Position numbers and translations under genes: made by a program
Assembly: GCA_028290685.1 (NCBI GenBank)
Contig: JAQGJI010000022.1
Location: forward strand, 1 to 30,298
Source of the DNA: Devosia sp.
Lineage (GTDB): Bacteria; Pseudomonadota; Alphaproteobacteria; Rhizobiales; Devosiaceae
Reading direction: 5' to 3'
Length of the DNA: 30,298 nucleotides
Part shown: positions 1-7,824 of the stretch, in pieces
Position numbering within the stretch: position 1 is the stretch's first letter
Layout of the letters: each line of letters begins with the position of its first letter
Notes under the pieces: generated by a model
The model's database searches: none
What the model saw: the letters and a program-made list of their open reading frames with translations, nothing else
Told to the model about the DNA's origin: nothing

Positions 1-2326
1 TGAGCACAAGGATTTTGTCCACGCAGTTGAGCAGTGCGGGACGCTGGGTAATCGTGACCACGGTGATCTCCTGCTTTTTGGCGTGCATGATGGCGCGTGC
101 CAGCGCGTGCTCACCCTGGCTGTCCAGGTTGGAGTTGGGCTCATCAAGCACCACCAGTTTGGGATTGCCAAAGAACGCGCGCGCCAGCGCAATGCGTTGC
201 TTTTGACCGCCTGAAAGAGGAGCGCCATCGGCGGCGACAAAGGTTTCATAACCCTGGGAAAACGAGGCAATCAGTTCATGTACATCGGCGAGCACGGCGG
301 CTTCGAAGATATCCTTGTCCGAAGCATCCTCGCGCATGCGCCCGATATTGGCCTTGATGGTGCCGGGAAACAGTTGAACGTCCTGGGGCAGATAGCCGAT
401 ATTCTCACCGAACTGGCGCTGGTCCCAGTTGCGTAAATCCATCATGTCGAGCCTGACGCTGCCCGAAGTGGGCAGAATGGAGCCGACCAGCATCTTGCCA
501 AGCGTGGTTTTGCCCGCGCCCGAATTGCCGATCACGGCGAGGGATTCCCCCGGCAGAAGAGAAAACGAGACGCCGTTCAGGATCACCTTCTTGGCCGGAG
601 GCGGCACATACAGCAGCCTCTCGACATCCAGCCGCCCCTTGGGTTCGGGGAGCAGCAGGCGCTCGAAATTGAGCGGGGAATTTTGCAGAAGCGCACGAAT
701 GCGCCCGAACGAAGCCCGGAACTGGGTGAAACTGTTCCAGCCCTCGATCGCTCCCTCGATAGGGGTCAGCGCGCGAGCGGCGATGATGGAGGCGGCGATC
801 ACCATGCCCCCCGTCATCTCGCCCCCGATGGCCAGGAATGCACCCCAGCCCAGCATGGTCACCTGGGTCAGCAGACGCACCACCTTGGAGCAGGACGCAA
901 AAACGATATTGCGGTCCTGCGCCCGCACCTGGGCACGCAGCGAAAGCGCCGTGTCCTTGCCCCAGATGCGCACCGCCTCCGGGATCATCGCCAAGGCATT
1001 GATGATCTGGGAATTGCGCGACATCGAATCGAGGTGCAGCGTTGCACGGCTCAAAAAGACGTTGGATTCGGCAAATGGCTTGGCGGTCATGCGCTGGTTG
1101 ATCGTGGCGATTACCAGCAGCAGCAGCGAGGCAGCAACGACAATGTAGCCAAGATCGGGGTGGATCAGAAACACCGCCAGCAAAAAGATAGGCGCCAATG
1201 GCGCATCGAGGAACGCTAACAGGGTGCCCGAGGTGATGAAGGTGCGCAATTGCTGCAGATCGCCCAGCGTCTGGTACTCGCGGCCATTGCCATTGAGCGC
1301 GGCCCGCGCCGCGGCGCTCAGGATGGGGGCACCCAATTGCACCTCGACCTCGACAGCGGTGCGCATCAGGATAAAGCGGCGTACCGCATCCAGCGTTGCC
1401 TGCAGCAGCACCGCTCCCACCACGACAATGGTCAGCATGACCAGCGTGTCGAGCGAGCGGCTGGTCAGCACACGGTCCGAGATCTGAAACAGGTAGATAG
1501 GAATGCTCAGCACCAGCACATTGATGATCAGTGTGAAGGCCATGACGATGGAAAGGTTGTGGCGAACGGCGCGCACGCCGCGCAGATAGCTTTCCGCGAA
1601 ATTCGGAGCCTCGGCACGCTTGTGGAAATTGCCCCCGCCCCCGCCACCGCCGCTGTGGCTGGGAGGTCTGCTCGCGGGTTTGCCCTCGCTCTCGCGCCCT
1701 AGGGCGGGGGTCTTGAGCGGTCCGCGATCGGCGTCGATGATCGGCCCGATCTTGGCTTCCGCAGGACGGGAGGGCTCTGCCGGTTGGTCGGAAAACTTGG
1801 GTTCGGCGCGATCCAGGACGGGCTGAGCCTCGGGCGCAGGCTCTGTGGCGCGCGGTTGGGAACTCGATAGTTCAGCCTTTGCAGGCATCGGGTCTGCTGC
1901 ACGCTCGTGTGCGCTGGCGCGTGAAGCATCAACCGGCGACGTCACGGCAGGCCGCGACTCCGCATTTGGCATCACGAACGGGCGAACCACGCCTTCAGCC
2001 GGACGCGGCGCCCGGGTCGGTGCAGGTGCAGGTGCAGGGCGCTCGGCAGTTGCCGATGATGGTTCGGGTGCGGCTGTACGGGGGACTTCAATCAGTCTTG
2101 GCGCGGGACGCAGCGTGGAGGGCGGCGCGGCTGCATCAGGCGCCGCGTGCTTGGCCTCGCCCTGCCGGACAGCCTCTTCCGCCGCAAGGATCTGCAGTTC
2201 GGCGACAGCCGCGTTAATCTCGTCCAGCGACTGGTGGACCTTGCTCGAAGCGGGCGACATGTTGGAAAATGCCTGGCTGGTACGCCGTGCACCGCCAGAT
2301 GGATTGAGCTTGAATTCGAAGTTCAC
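1..2326 (-). CDS. Type I secretion system ABC transporter (permease/ATPase), 3' end outside window
   Basis: Inner-membrane ABC exporter that would power secretion of the proteins encoded just upstream. About 775 codons are present and the C-terminus lies beyond position 1. Residues 1-240 form an unusual Ala/Pro/Glu-rich extension ending in a poly-Gly run (about 223-230). The membrane domain follows, then a nucleotide-binding domain with Walker A (GNSGAGKTT), signature LSGGQKQR and Walker B (LVVLDEPNSNLD). The H-loop position reads ITQRP, with Gln761 where His is usual. No peptidase C39 domain is seen, so it fits the PrtD/HasD-like class. The GTG at 2326 is the first reasonable start after an in-frame TAG at 2368-2366, but its ribosome site is weak; an ATG some 22 codons further in is possible. 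It lies 39 bp downstream of the 680-aa gene. A membrane-fusion (HlyD-type) gene would be expected to the left. Confidence 0.93.
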   Translation of the reverse strand, partial: MNFEFKLNPSGGARRTSQAFSNMSPASSKVHQSLDEINAAVAELQILAAEEAVRQGEAKHAAPDAAAPPSTLRPAPRLIEVPRTAAPEPSSATAERPAPAPAPTRAPRPAEGVVRPFVMPNAESRPAVTSPVDASRASAHERAADPMPAKAELSSSQPRATEPAPEAQPVLDRAEPKFSDQPAEPSRPAEAKIGPIIDADRGPLKTPALGRESEGKPASRPPSHSGGGGGGGNFHKRAEAPNFAESYLRGVRAVRHNLSIVMAFTLIINVLVLSIPIYLFQISDRVLTSRSLDTLVMLTIVVVGAVLLQATLDAVRRFILMRTAVEVEVQLGAPILSAAARAALNGNGREYQTLGDLQQLRTFITSGTLLAFLDAPLAPIFLLAVFLIHPDLGYIVVAASLLLLVIATINQRMTAKPFAESNVFLSRATLHLDSMSRNSQIINALAMIPEAVRIWGKDTALSLRAQVRAQDRNIVFASCSKVVRLLTQVTMLGWGAFLAIGGEMTGGMVIAASIIAARALTPIEGAIEGWNSFTQFRASFGRIRALLQNSPLNFERLLLPEPKGRLDVERLLYVPPPAKKVILNGVSFSLLPGESLAVIGNSGAGKTTLGKMLVGSILPTSGSVRLDMMDLRNWDQRQFGENIGYLPQDVQLFPGTIKANIGRMREDASDKDIFEAAVLADVHELIASFSQGYETFVAADGAPLSGGQKQRIALARAFFGNPKLVVLDEPNSNLDSQGEHALARAIMHAKKQEITVVTITQRPALLNCVDKILVL

Positions 2327-2365
2327 GGTGACACTCGTTACCTGTAGCGGGGAAAGGACAGACAG

Positions 2366-4408
2366 CTAGGCCAGGACCGACTGCATGATGTCGGCGCTTG
2401 GGCCATCGCCTGCCGGCATTATGGGAAGGTCCATGCCACTGGGCGCCTCGGCGTCCAGGTCGATGTCGAGAAAGGCGATGACTTCGCTGACCAGAGCATC
2501 GTTGCTCGCTGGCGCAGCGTCACTGCTGGCTACCAGATCGGCCTGGATCAGGATGGCATCGGAATAGATCTGCCCGCCCACATGCACATCGCTGCCAACT
2601 GAATCGTAATCGATGATGGAAGCGACGTTGATCAGCGCGTTGGAGCCGGTGCTGATGCTCCATTCGGCCGAGGAGGGATGGCTGGTGAGATTGTTCTCGT
2701 AAACGGCCACCAGGTCGGCATCGCCCATGACGTTGACCTGCTGAATTGCATGCAGATCATAAAGGTTTCCTGCGATGAACAGGACCCGCAGGGTCTCAAA
2801 ACCCTCAAAGGAGACCTCGGACGAAAAGCTTCCCGGCATGGAGTAATCGGCGGCGCCGAGCGAGGCTATGGCCTGCCCGTAGATGTCGGGCATGCCCGAC
2901 AGCAGATTGCTGGCGCCGACATTGAGAATGCTCGCACTGTTCCACAGCAGATTGCCGCTGCTCGAGACGCCGCCGTCCTGCGCGCTGCCCGACAGCATTG
3001 CCAGCGTGTCGTTGTCATAGAGCACATTGGTCTGGATGATGACATTGCCATCATAAAGGCTGCCCCCCACGATGATGAGGTCATAGTAGTGGCCCAGATC
3101 GGTAAAGGAGACGCTGTTCAGACCCAGATTTTCACCACTGCTGATTGTAGTGGTTGTGCCCACGGCAGACAACACATGGGTGTCGCCGTCGCTAGTGAAG
3201 CTGTATTGGGCGATCCAATCGAGGAACACCATGTCCCCCTCGACGACCGATACTTGCCAGTTCGAAGGAAAGGCACCCGGATTCTGGGCCGCCATTTCCG
3301 CTGCTGTATCGCGCGGGTCGGCGTTGAAGGATGCTATGTTGTGAGCGGCGGTGCCGTTTGCCGCATTGGCTGTGGCGCCGGGCAGCCGGCTATCGACTGT
3401 GTCGATGTCGCTGTAAACGTTGGTCTGGATGATGGCGTTGATCGCGTGGTAATCGCCGGCGACCGCAAGAAATGCCGAACTGAGACCGGCATTGCCCACC
3501 ACGGCCTCGTTGACCATCATGTTCGCGCCGCTCTCCAGCGTGATGGACACATCATCGGGGTCGATGGTGAAGACAATATCTGTCGTGGCCGCAGGCTCGG
3601 GATCATCCACCAATGCCTGCAACTGGTCCGGCAGGGCATCCTCGAGACTGGGCAACAGATCCGCGGGCAGTCCATCAACATAAAGCCCGTTCAGCGCAGG
3701 GCCCGTCACGGTGGTGATATCGTGGGTCAAGCCATCGCTCTGCTGATGGGTATGCGTGTTGACAACCGTTGTACCATCGCTATTCTGCCCCTGAGCAATG
3801 GCAGCAATGACCGTTTCGGCGTGGGCGAAATAGGCCGGTATCTTGCCTTCATTTTCCGGCGCGGCGATGGAGCCCAGAGCGCTGGAAACAGCCAGCCCGG
3901 TCTGCAGCAGGACCTGCATCGGCTCGGCATCGGCCAGAAAGCGCATGGCTCCGACATCAGCATTGCCCAGAACAAGAAAGTCATTGTCGTCCAGCAGCAT
4001 CACCTGATTGGCCGACAGCATGACCGAGCTTGGCTCAAGACCCAGATACGGGCCGGTCTGTGCTGCGGCGCCAGCCGGAACAGGCCAAAGGACCGGCCCG
4101 GCCTGAGGTGTCCAGATGACACCGGCCAGAACGCCCTCCTTGATATCGATGCGCGCCGTTCTGGATTCGAGATCCACATCATCGCGCAGATGAGACGGGC
4201 GATAGGCCACACCGGGGATAAACGCATCCAGTTGGAGATGCTGGAAAAAGCCGGGCGAGAGGTAAGGGATGGGCTCGGCAGGCATCAGATTCTGTTCGCG
4301 CCAGAATTCCTCGTAGGCGTGCCGCATGCGCATCTCATCGACGCGGATTTCAAAGCAGCCGATGAAGTGTGCGATAACTTCTGAAATGCTGTCGCTGGGT
4401 AGGAACAC
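2366..4408 (-). CDS. Large acidic repeat protein of the type I secretion cluster (putative secreted protein)
   Basis: A 680-aa acidic protein with no signal peptide and no obvious membrane segment. I do not recognise a named domain. It has a non-repetitive N-terminal part (about 1-270) and then a C-terminal half with four related modules. Each has a hydrophobic strand, a Gly-Gly or Gly turn and an I-Q-x-N/D-V core followed by acidic residues: AIIQTNVYSDIDTVDS near 324, VIIQTNVLYDNDTL near 456, AIQQVNVMGDADLV near 554 and a weaker AILIQADLVASSD near 618. The pattern suggests a repeated beta structure. It starts at GTG 4408 behind a strong AGGAGG-like site, which decides the start. Its place between the Asn/Asp/Ser-rich gene and the type I exporter suggests it is exported by that system or assists export. 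No RTX (GGxGxD) nonapeptides are visible. Function is inferred from context only. Confidence 0.85.
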   Translation of the reverse strand: MFLPSDSISEVIAHFIGCFEIRVDEMRMRHAYEEFWREQNLMPAEPIPYLSPGFFQHLQLDAFIPGVAYRPSHLRDDVDLESRTARIDIKEGVLAGVIWTPQAGPVLWPVPAGAAAQTGPYLGLEPSSVMLSANQVMLLDDNDFLVLGNADVGAMRFLADAEPMQVLLQTGLAVSSALGSIAAPENEGKIPAYFAHAETVIAAIAQGQNSDGTTVVNTHTHQQSDGLTHDITTVTGPALNGLYVDGLPADLLPSLEDALPDQLQALVDDPEPAATTDIVFTIDPDDVSITLESGANMMVNEAVVGNAGLSSAFLAVAGDYHAINAIIQTNVYSDIDTVDSRLPGATANAANGTAAHNIASFNADPRDTAAEMAAQNPGAFPSNWQVSVVEGDMVFLDWIAQYSFTSDGDTHVLSAVGTTTTISSGENLGLNSVSFTDLGHYYDLIIVGGSLYDGNVIIQTNVLYDNDTLAMLSGSAQDGGVSSSGNLLWNSASILNVGASNLLSGMPDIYGQAIASLGAADYSMPGSFSSEVSFEGFETLRVLFIAGNLYDLHAIQQVNVMGDADLVAVYENNLTSHPSSAEWSISTGSNALINVASIIDYDSVGSDVHVGGQIYSDAILIQADLVASSDAAPASNDALVSEVIAFLDIDLDAEAPSGMDLPIMPAGDGPSADIMQSVLA

Positions 4409-4454
4409 CGCGACTCCTCCTAATTACCGTTGGCGCTGGTGCGCCTTCGGGATT

Positions 4455-4478
4455 GGTCTGCGCGCGGGCGCGCAGACC
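4455..4478 (-). terminator. Perfect intercistronic hairpin (attenuator or mRNA stabiliser)
   Basis: An 11-bp perfect inverted repeat (GGTCTGCGCGC / GCGCGCAGACC) with two bases between the arms lies 24 bp after the stop of the 482-aa gene and 46 bp before the GTG of the 680-aa gene. No U-run follows it, so it is not a standard intrinsic terminator. A processing, protecting or attenuating role would make the upstream gene more abundant than the downstream ones; that role is inferred. Confidence 0.5.
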
Positions 4479-4502
4479 GGGTTTGCCGATTGGAGGTCGG
4501 AA

Positions 4503-5951
4503 CTAGTGGTGATCGCCGCTGGTATCGGTGGTGTCGTTGTCCATCGAGCCGCCAACCACGGTCACATCGATCGCGTTCTGCTGCAGATTTGCACCCTGCA
4601 CGATATCCAGGTTGAATGCCGATCCGGTCGCCGTCGCACGGGCGTCGGCGATAGCCGTCAGGTCACCTTCGTGACTGTGCCATGGGTTGCCGCCGGCGTT
4701 GAACATTGCATCGCCAGCATTGGCATAAAGCTGGAAATTGCCGGAGTTGGACTGATTGACGTCGTGCAGCGTGTCATTGTCGACAATGTTGGCGACCTGG
4801 TTGAAGGCGAACCCCTGGCCATTGCCGCCCGAGAAAGCGTCATTGAAGACATTGTCGAAATCAACGTCGATCACGCCGTAACTGGTGCTCGAGTCGTTGA
4901 AGGCGTTGGTGATCTGGCTGTTGTCATCACTCGAGTTGAACGAATCGTCGATGGTGGAATCGATGTCGATCCCAAGGCTCGAATGGCTCGAGTTATCGTT
5001 GCCAGAGTTGTGGGCCGAATTATCCGAAGAATCCTTGAACGCATCGGAGATGTTCTGAACCGAGTTGTCGTTACCCGAGTCATTGGTGGAGTTGTTGTTG
5101 CCGGAGTCGGTGGCCGAGTTATCGTTGCCCGAGTTATCGGTCGAGCTGTCGTCGTCGTCCGACGAGTTATCGTTGCCGCTGTCAGAAGTGTTGACCGAAT
5201 TGTCGTTGCCTGAATCGTTCACCGAATTGTCGGAGTTGTCATTGCCACTATCGGCAACATCGTCATCGGAATTGCCCGAATTGCTGACGTCATTGTCCGA
5301 ATTGTTGGAATCGTTTGTGGACTTATCAAGGCTGAACGTCTGCTGGTTCTGCCAAGTCCGGGAATTGTCATTGCCACTGTCATTGGTGGAATTGTTGTTA
5401 CCCGAGTCGTTCACCGAGTTGTCGTCGTAGTCGGAAGAACTGTCGTCATTGTCTGTGTAGTTTGAATTGTCATTGCCCGAGTCGTTCACCGAATTGTTAT
5501 CGTCGTCCGAGGAACTGTCGTCATTGTCAGTGTAGTTAGAATTGTCGTTGCCGCTATCCGCCGTGTTGGTGGAATTGTCGGTGTTCGAGTTGTCGTCATC
5601 GTCCGACGAATTGTCGTCGTTATCGGTGTAGTTGGAATTGTCGTTGCCGCTATCGGTCGTGGTGTTCGAGTTGTCGTCATTGTCTGTGTAGTTTGAATTG
5701 TCGTTGCCGCTATCCGCCGTGTTGGTGGAATTGTCGGTGTTCGAGTTGTCGTCATCGTCCGACGAATTATCGTTGCCGCTATGCGCCGTATTGGCGGAAT
5801 TGTCGTTATTGCTGTGGGTGTCTGAGTTGTCGTCATAGTCCGAAGAGTTATCGTTCCTTGACCCAGTCAGCGAATAATCCTGCTGGTTCGAACGCGTATT
5901 GTCGGCGAACGAACTGTCGTCAATGTAGTTGTTGCTGTTCTTTTCGGCCAT
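4503..5951 (-). CDS. Asn/Asp/Ser-rich tandem-repeat protein, putative type I secreted matrix or surface protein
   Basis: A 482-aa, very acidic, low-complexity protein. Residues about 32-322 are built from Asn, Asp, Ser, Gly and Thr around the hexapeptide SGNDNS. I count 12 exact copies and two SGNNNS variants, spaced unevenly and interleaved with NYTDNDD and SSDDDDNS stretches. The repeat region has almost no Lys or Arg, no Cys and no Pro. A more ordinary C-terminal domain (about 355-482) contains Gly, aromatic and His residues and the segment DIVQGANLQQNAIDV, and the protein ends in GDHH. No signal peptide is seen. Composition, acidity and the neighbouring exporter fit a type I secretion substrate. 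ATG 5951 has a GGAG 9 bp upstream. It is the first gene of the minus-strand cluster and is divergent from the LuxR gene. It could be a calcium-binding, hydrated or amyloid-like matrix protein; none of these is shown. Confidence 0.87.
   Translation of the reverse strand: MAEKNSNNYIDDSSFADNTRSNQQDYSLTGSRNDNSSDYDDNSDTHSNNDNSANTAHSGNDNSSDDDDNSNTDNSTNTADSGNDNSNYTDNDDNSNTTTDSGNDNSNYTDNDDNSSDDDDNSNTDNSTNTADSGNDNSNYTDNDDSSSDDDNNSVNDSGNDNSNYTDNDDSSSDYDDNSVNDSGNNNSTNDSGNDNSRTWQNQQTFSLDKSTNDSNNSDNDVSNSGNSDDDVADSGNDNSDNSVNDSGNDNSVNTSDSGNDNSSDDDDSSTDNSGNDNSATDSGNNNSTNDSGNDNSVQNISDAFKDSSDNSAHNSGNDNSSHSSLGIDIDSTIDDSFNSSDDNSQITNAFNDSSTSYGVIDVDFDNVFNDAFSGGNGQGFAFNQVANIVDNDTLHDVNQSNSGNFQLYANAGDAMFNAGGNPWHSHEGDLTAIADARATATGSAFNLDIVQGANLQQNAIDVTVVGGSMDNDTTDTSGDHH
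4986..5858 (-). repeat. SGNDNS coding repeat region
   Basis: Degenerate in-phase tandem repeats inside the 482-aa gene. They encode 12 SGNDNS and two SGNNNS units separated by 10 to 43 residues. The DNA copies use mixed codons (both GAATTG-type and GAGTTA/GAGTTG-type forms on the plus strand), so most copies are old, while some longer blocks are identical and therefore recent. Confidence 0.85.
5539..5768 (-). repeat. Two exact 74-bp direct copies within the repeat gene
   Basis: Positions 5539-5612 and 5695-5768 are identical over 74 bp. They encode the same block of about 24 residues (SDDDDNSNTDNSTNTADSGN plus flanks). The copies are 156 bp apart, which is 52 codons, so gain or loss by recombination between them would keep the reading frame. 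Confidence 0.85.
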
Positions 5952-6394
5952 TTCCTGTCGCTCCTGTTAGGAGGCGAATGCAACCGACCTCTATACATTT
6001 CCAACGAGGTAAATGGTTGTCCCGCCCATAACTTCCTCCATTGGGAAGCCTGGGATATCTTTGTGCCGGTTGCCGCAACAAATAAGACAGCAATTCGAGT
6101 TAAGCCGCAGCACAGGACTAATCCTAATGATCGATCCCGGAATGCTGACACCGTGCAATCTTGCGCGCCGGGCAGGATATTCGCGCAACGCCGCAAGCCT
6201 TTATTTGGAGCGGGCTGCGTGAGCGGTGCGCTCTGAATCGAGAGCCGCAATGTCGCTCTGGAAGTCTCCCGCAGTACAATTCGCCTGTGAGTGTCTTTTC
6301 GTGTAACGCTGCGGTCACGCCGACAGTGTTAACGCTTTATTAACCTTTCGCTCAAGCACCTCCAAAGTATTAGAGCGAATCAAGAGGAGGCGAG
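5952..6394. promoter_or_regulatory. Divergent intergenic region of the secretion cluster and LuxR gene
   Basis: A 443-bp stretch with no convincing gene. It must hold the promoters for the minus-strand repeat-protein cluster and the plus-strand LuxR-type gene. Visible elements are a perfect 11-bp palindrome GTTGCCGCAAC (6069-6079), the short tandem CTAATCCTAAT (6118-6128), and a CtrA-like box (6329-6344). Both flanking genes have good ribosome sites: GGAG before 5951 and GAGGAGG before 6395. Confidence 0.6.
6329..6344. promoter_or_regulatory. CtrA-type binding box TTAA-N7-TTAAC
   Basis: The sequence TTAA, seven bases (CGCTTTA), TTAAC matches exactly the full CtrA consensus of alphaproteobacteria. 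It lies 50 bp before the ATG of the LuxR-type gene, where an activator box overlapping a -35 region would be expected. Binding is inferred from the motif and its position. Confidence 0.55.
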
Positions 6395-7201
6395 ATGATT
6401 AATTCACCGAACACGATCGATAGCTCCATCCATTCCAGCGAGCTAAATCTACGCGCCAGCACAATTATCTTTTGGGCGAACCAGGGAGCCATGTACCAGG
6501 GGCTGGTGCAGGCGATGCAAGCTCATCTGCCCGATCATGACGTACTGCTGGTGGAGCGCCTGCCCGATCGGGAAATCTTCACTTCAACCGTCCGGCTGGT
6601 GCTGCTCGACCTGGGCCTCAAGGTACAATGTGCTTCGGCGGTGGCGTCCAGCCGTGACTATTTCCCGCACGCAGCGCTGGGCCTGGTCATGCGCGATGTC
6701 GACCACGATCTGCCCGATTGCGACCTGCTGTTCGGCCGTGGCGAAGTACAGGGGCTGTTGCCGCTTGATCTCAAGCTGGAGGTTTGGCTGGCGGCCATGT
6801 CGCTCCTGGTGCAGGGCGGGGAATATTATCCCCCTGTCCTGTCGCGCCGTCATTACCAGAGCGATCGGGCAACCCAGATCGATTTGGCCAGCAACGCGAT
6901 CGAGACTTCCGAGCAGCCGGGCGCGCCCCTCGAATCCTTTGAAGGAGATGTGCATCTAACCCGGCGTGAGCGCGAAGTTCTCGAACTCGTATCTGAAGGC
7001 TATCAAAACAAGCTGATCGCCGATCGCATGGCGCTGTCTGAACATACGGTCAAGGTTCACGTGCACAATCTGATCACCAAGATGCATGTCAGCAATCGAA
7101 CCCAGGCCGCGGCCGCCTTTCGCTCGGGCCGGCATCTCTCAGCGGCGCCCCCGCGCAGCCGGTCGGTGCTGGGGTCGTACCAATATCCCGGCCGCCCCTG
7201 A
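6395..7201 (+). CDS. LuxR/NarL-family response-regulator-like transcription factor
   Basis: A 268-aa cytoplasmic DNA-binding regulator. Residues 186-242 form a clear LuxR-type helix-turn-helix (LTRREREVLELVSEG, then NKLIADRMALSEHTVKVHVH and KMHVSNRTQAA). The N-terminal part resembles a degenerate receiver: a VLLDLG strand with Asp72, and a region GLLPLDLKLEVWLAAM followed by GGEYYPP that matches the end of receiver domains. The usual acidic pocket and the Lys are not evident, so phosphorylation is uncertain. ATG 6395 follows a strong GAGGAGG. A perfect CtrA-like box is 50 bp upstream. Divergence from the repeat-protein cluster and closeness to the EPS operon suggest it controls one or both. 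The stop codon overlaps the start of the next gene. Confidence 0.92.
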   Translation: MINSPNTIDSSIHSSELNLRASTIIFWANQGAMYQGLVQAMQAHLPDHDVLLVERLPDREIFTSTVRLVLLDLGLKVQCASAVASSRDYFPHAALGLVMRDVDHDLPDCDLLFGRGEVQGLLPLDLKLEVWLAAMSLLVQGGEYYPPVLSRRHYQSDRATQIDLASNAIETSEQPGAPLESFEGDVHLTRREREVLELVSEGYQNKLIADRMALSEHTVKVHVHNLITKMHVSNRTQAAAAFRSGRHLSAAPPRSRSVLGSYQYPGRP

Positions 7202-7686
7202 TGAGCCGAATAGATGTCTTGTTGCCCCTGATCGGCAAGCTGAATTACTGCTGGACCAACACGGAAAGCCTGCTCATCTATCTCATCGTTGACATGATGA
7301 AGTGCAGCAAGGAAGCGGCAATTATTGTCTTTCTGACACTGAACACCACAAGAGCCCGGCTCGATCTTGTCGAGCGGCTGGCGAAGATGACAGCGACACC
7401 GCCTGCCAAACGCAGCGCCGTTCTTGATATAACCGGCCGCATGAAGCGCGAAGCCAAGGTCCGCAACAAGTACAACCATTCGGTTTTCGATTTCGATGAA
7501 AACGGAGAACTGGAGAGCACACAGCTGTTGCGCATAGCCGAGTTTGGGAACGAATTGAAATATGGCAAGGTGGAGGAACTCGACAACTCCGAATTGCAGC
7601 GCCTAGCCGACACTATCGAACATATCAGTGTAATAAACCAGGATATCTGGTTGTTTGTTCGCGCCAACAACATCAAGGACCTGTGA
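7201..7686 (+). CDS. Small protein with HEPN-like R-x4-H motif, coupled to the LuxR gene
   Basis: A 161-aa, probably all-helical protein that I do not recognise by name. Residues 84-93 read EAKVRNKYNH, giving Arg88-x4-His93, the arrangement of catalytic residues in HEPN-type RNases and related helical domains. Leu-rich helices precede it and an acidic region (DFDENGELES) follows. Its ATG shares one base with the TGA of the LuxR gene (TGATG), which implies translational coupling. It could be an RNA-targeting effector, a helical protein that has only a chance RxxxxH, or a modulator of the LuxR protein. The HEPN assignment rests on one short motif and the helical character. Confidence 0.75.
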   Translation: MSRIDVLLPLIGKLNYCWTNTESLLIYLIVDMMKCSKEAAIIVFLTLNTTRARLDLVERLAKMTATPPAKRSAVLDITGRMKREAKVRNKYNHSVFDFDENGELESTQLLRIAEFGNELKYGKVEELDNSELQRLADTIEHISVINQDIWLFVRANNIKDL

Positions 7687-7778
7687 CGGAACCGCGAAAG
7701 CTTGAAAAGGGTAAACTAAGCCGAAACCAGCGCAATAACCTACGTCTATTTTGTGATGCAAACTTCGTTGATAAACAT

Positions 7779-7799
7779 AGCGGACATTAAAGTTCCGCT
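7779..7799. promoter_or_regulatory. Short inverted repeat before the SARP-type gene
   Basis: AGCGGA and TCCGCT arms with 9 bp between them lie 25 bp before the ATG of the BTAD/SARP-type gene, a plausible operator position. The arms are only 6 bp and could occur by chance. Confidence 0.25.
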
Positions 7800-7824
7800 G
7801 CTGATTACAAGCGAGGCGTAGACG

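Noticed and set aside
2324..2368. Readthrough fusion of the 680-aa gene and the exporter
   Set aside because: The two frames are the same and separated by one TAG plus 13 codons, but each gene has its own start and the junction has no readthrough context; chance frame agreement is likelier.
2678..4384. 568-codon plus-strand ORF opposite the 680-aa gene
   Set aside because: It lies antisense to a gene with a strong ribosome site and regular repeats; its composition (many Gly, Arg, His, Val in mixed order) and lack of domains mark it as a shadow.
4326..5213. Plus-strand ORF with repeated Val/Ile-Val-Ala-Arg-Val pattern
   Set aside because: The periodicity is the complement of the Asp/Asn/Ser codons of the repeat gene; no start signal and no plausible protein.
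4986..5858. CRISPR-like array
   Set aside because: Repeats are degenerate, unevenly spaced, multiples of three and translate as one continuous protein; there are no unique spacers or cas genes.
4503..5951. RTX toxin or adhesin assignment
   Set aside because: No GGxGxDxUx nonapeptides are present despite the high Asp and Gly content.
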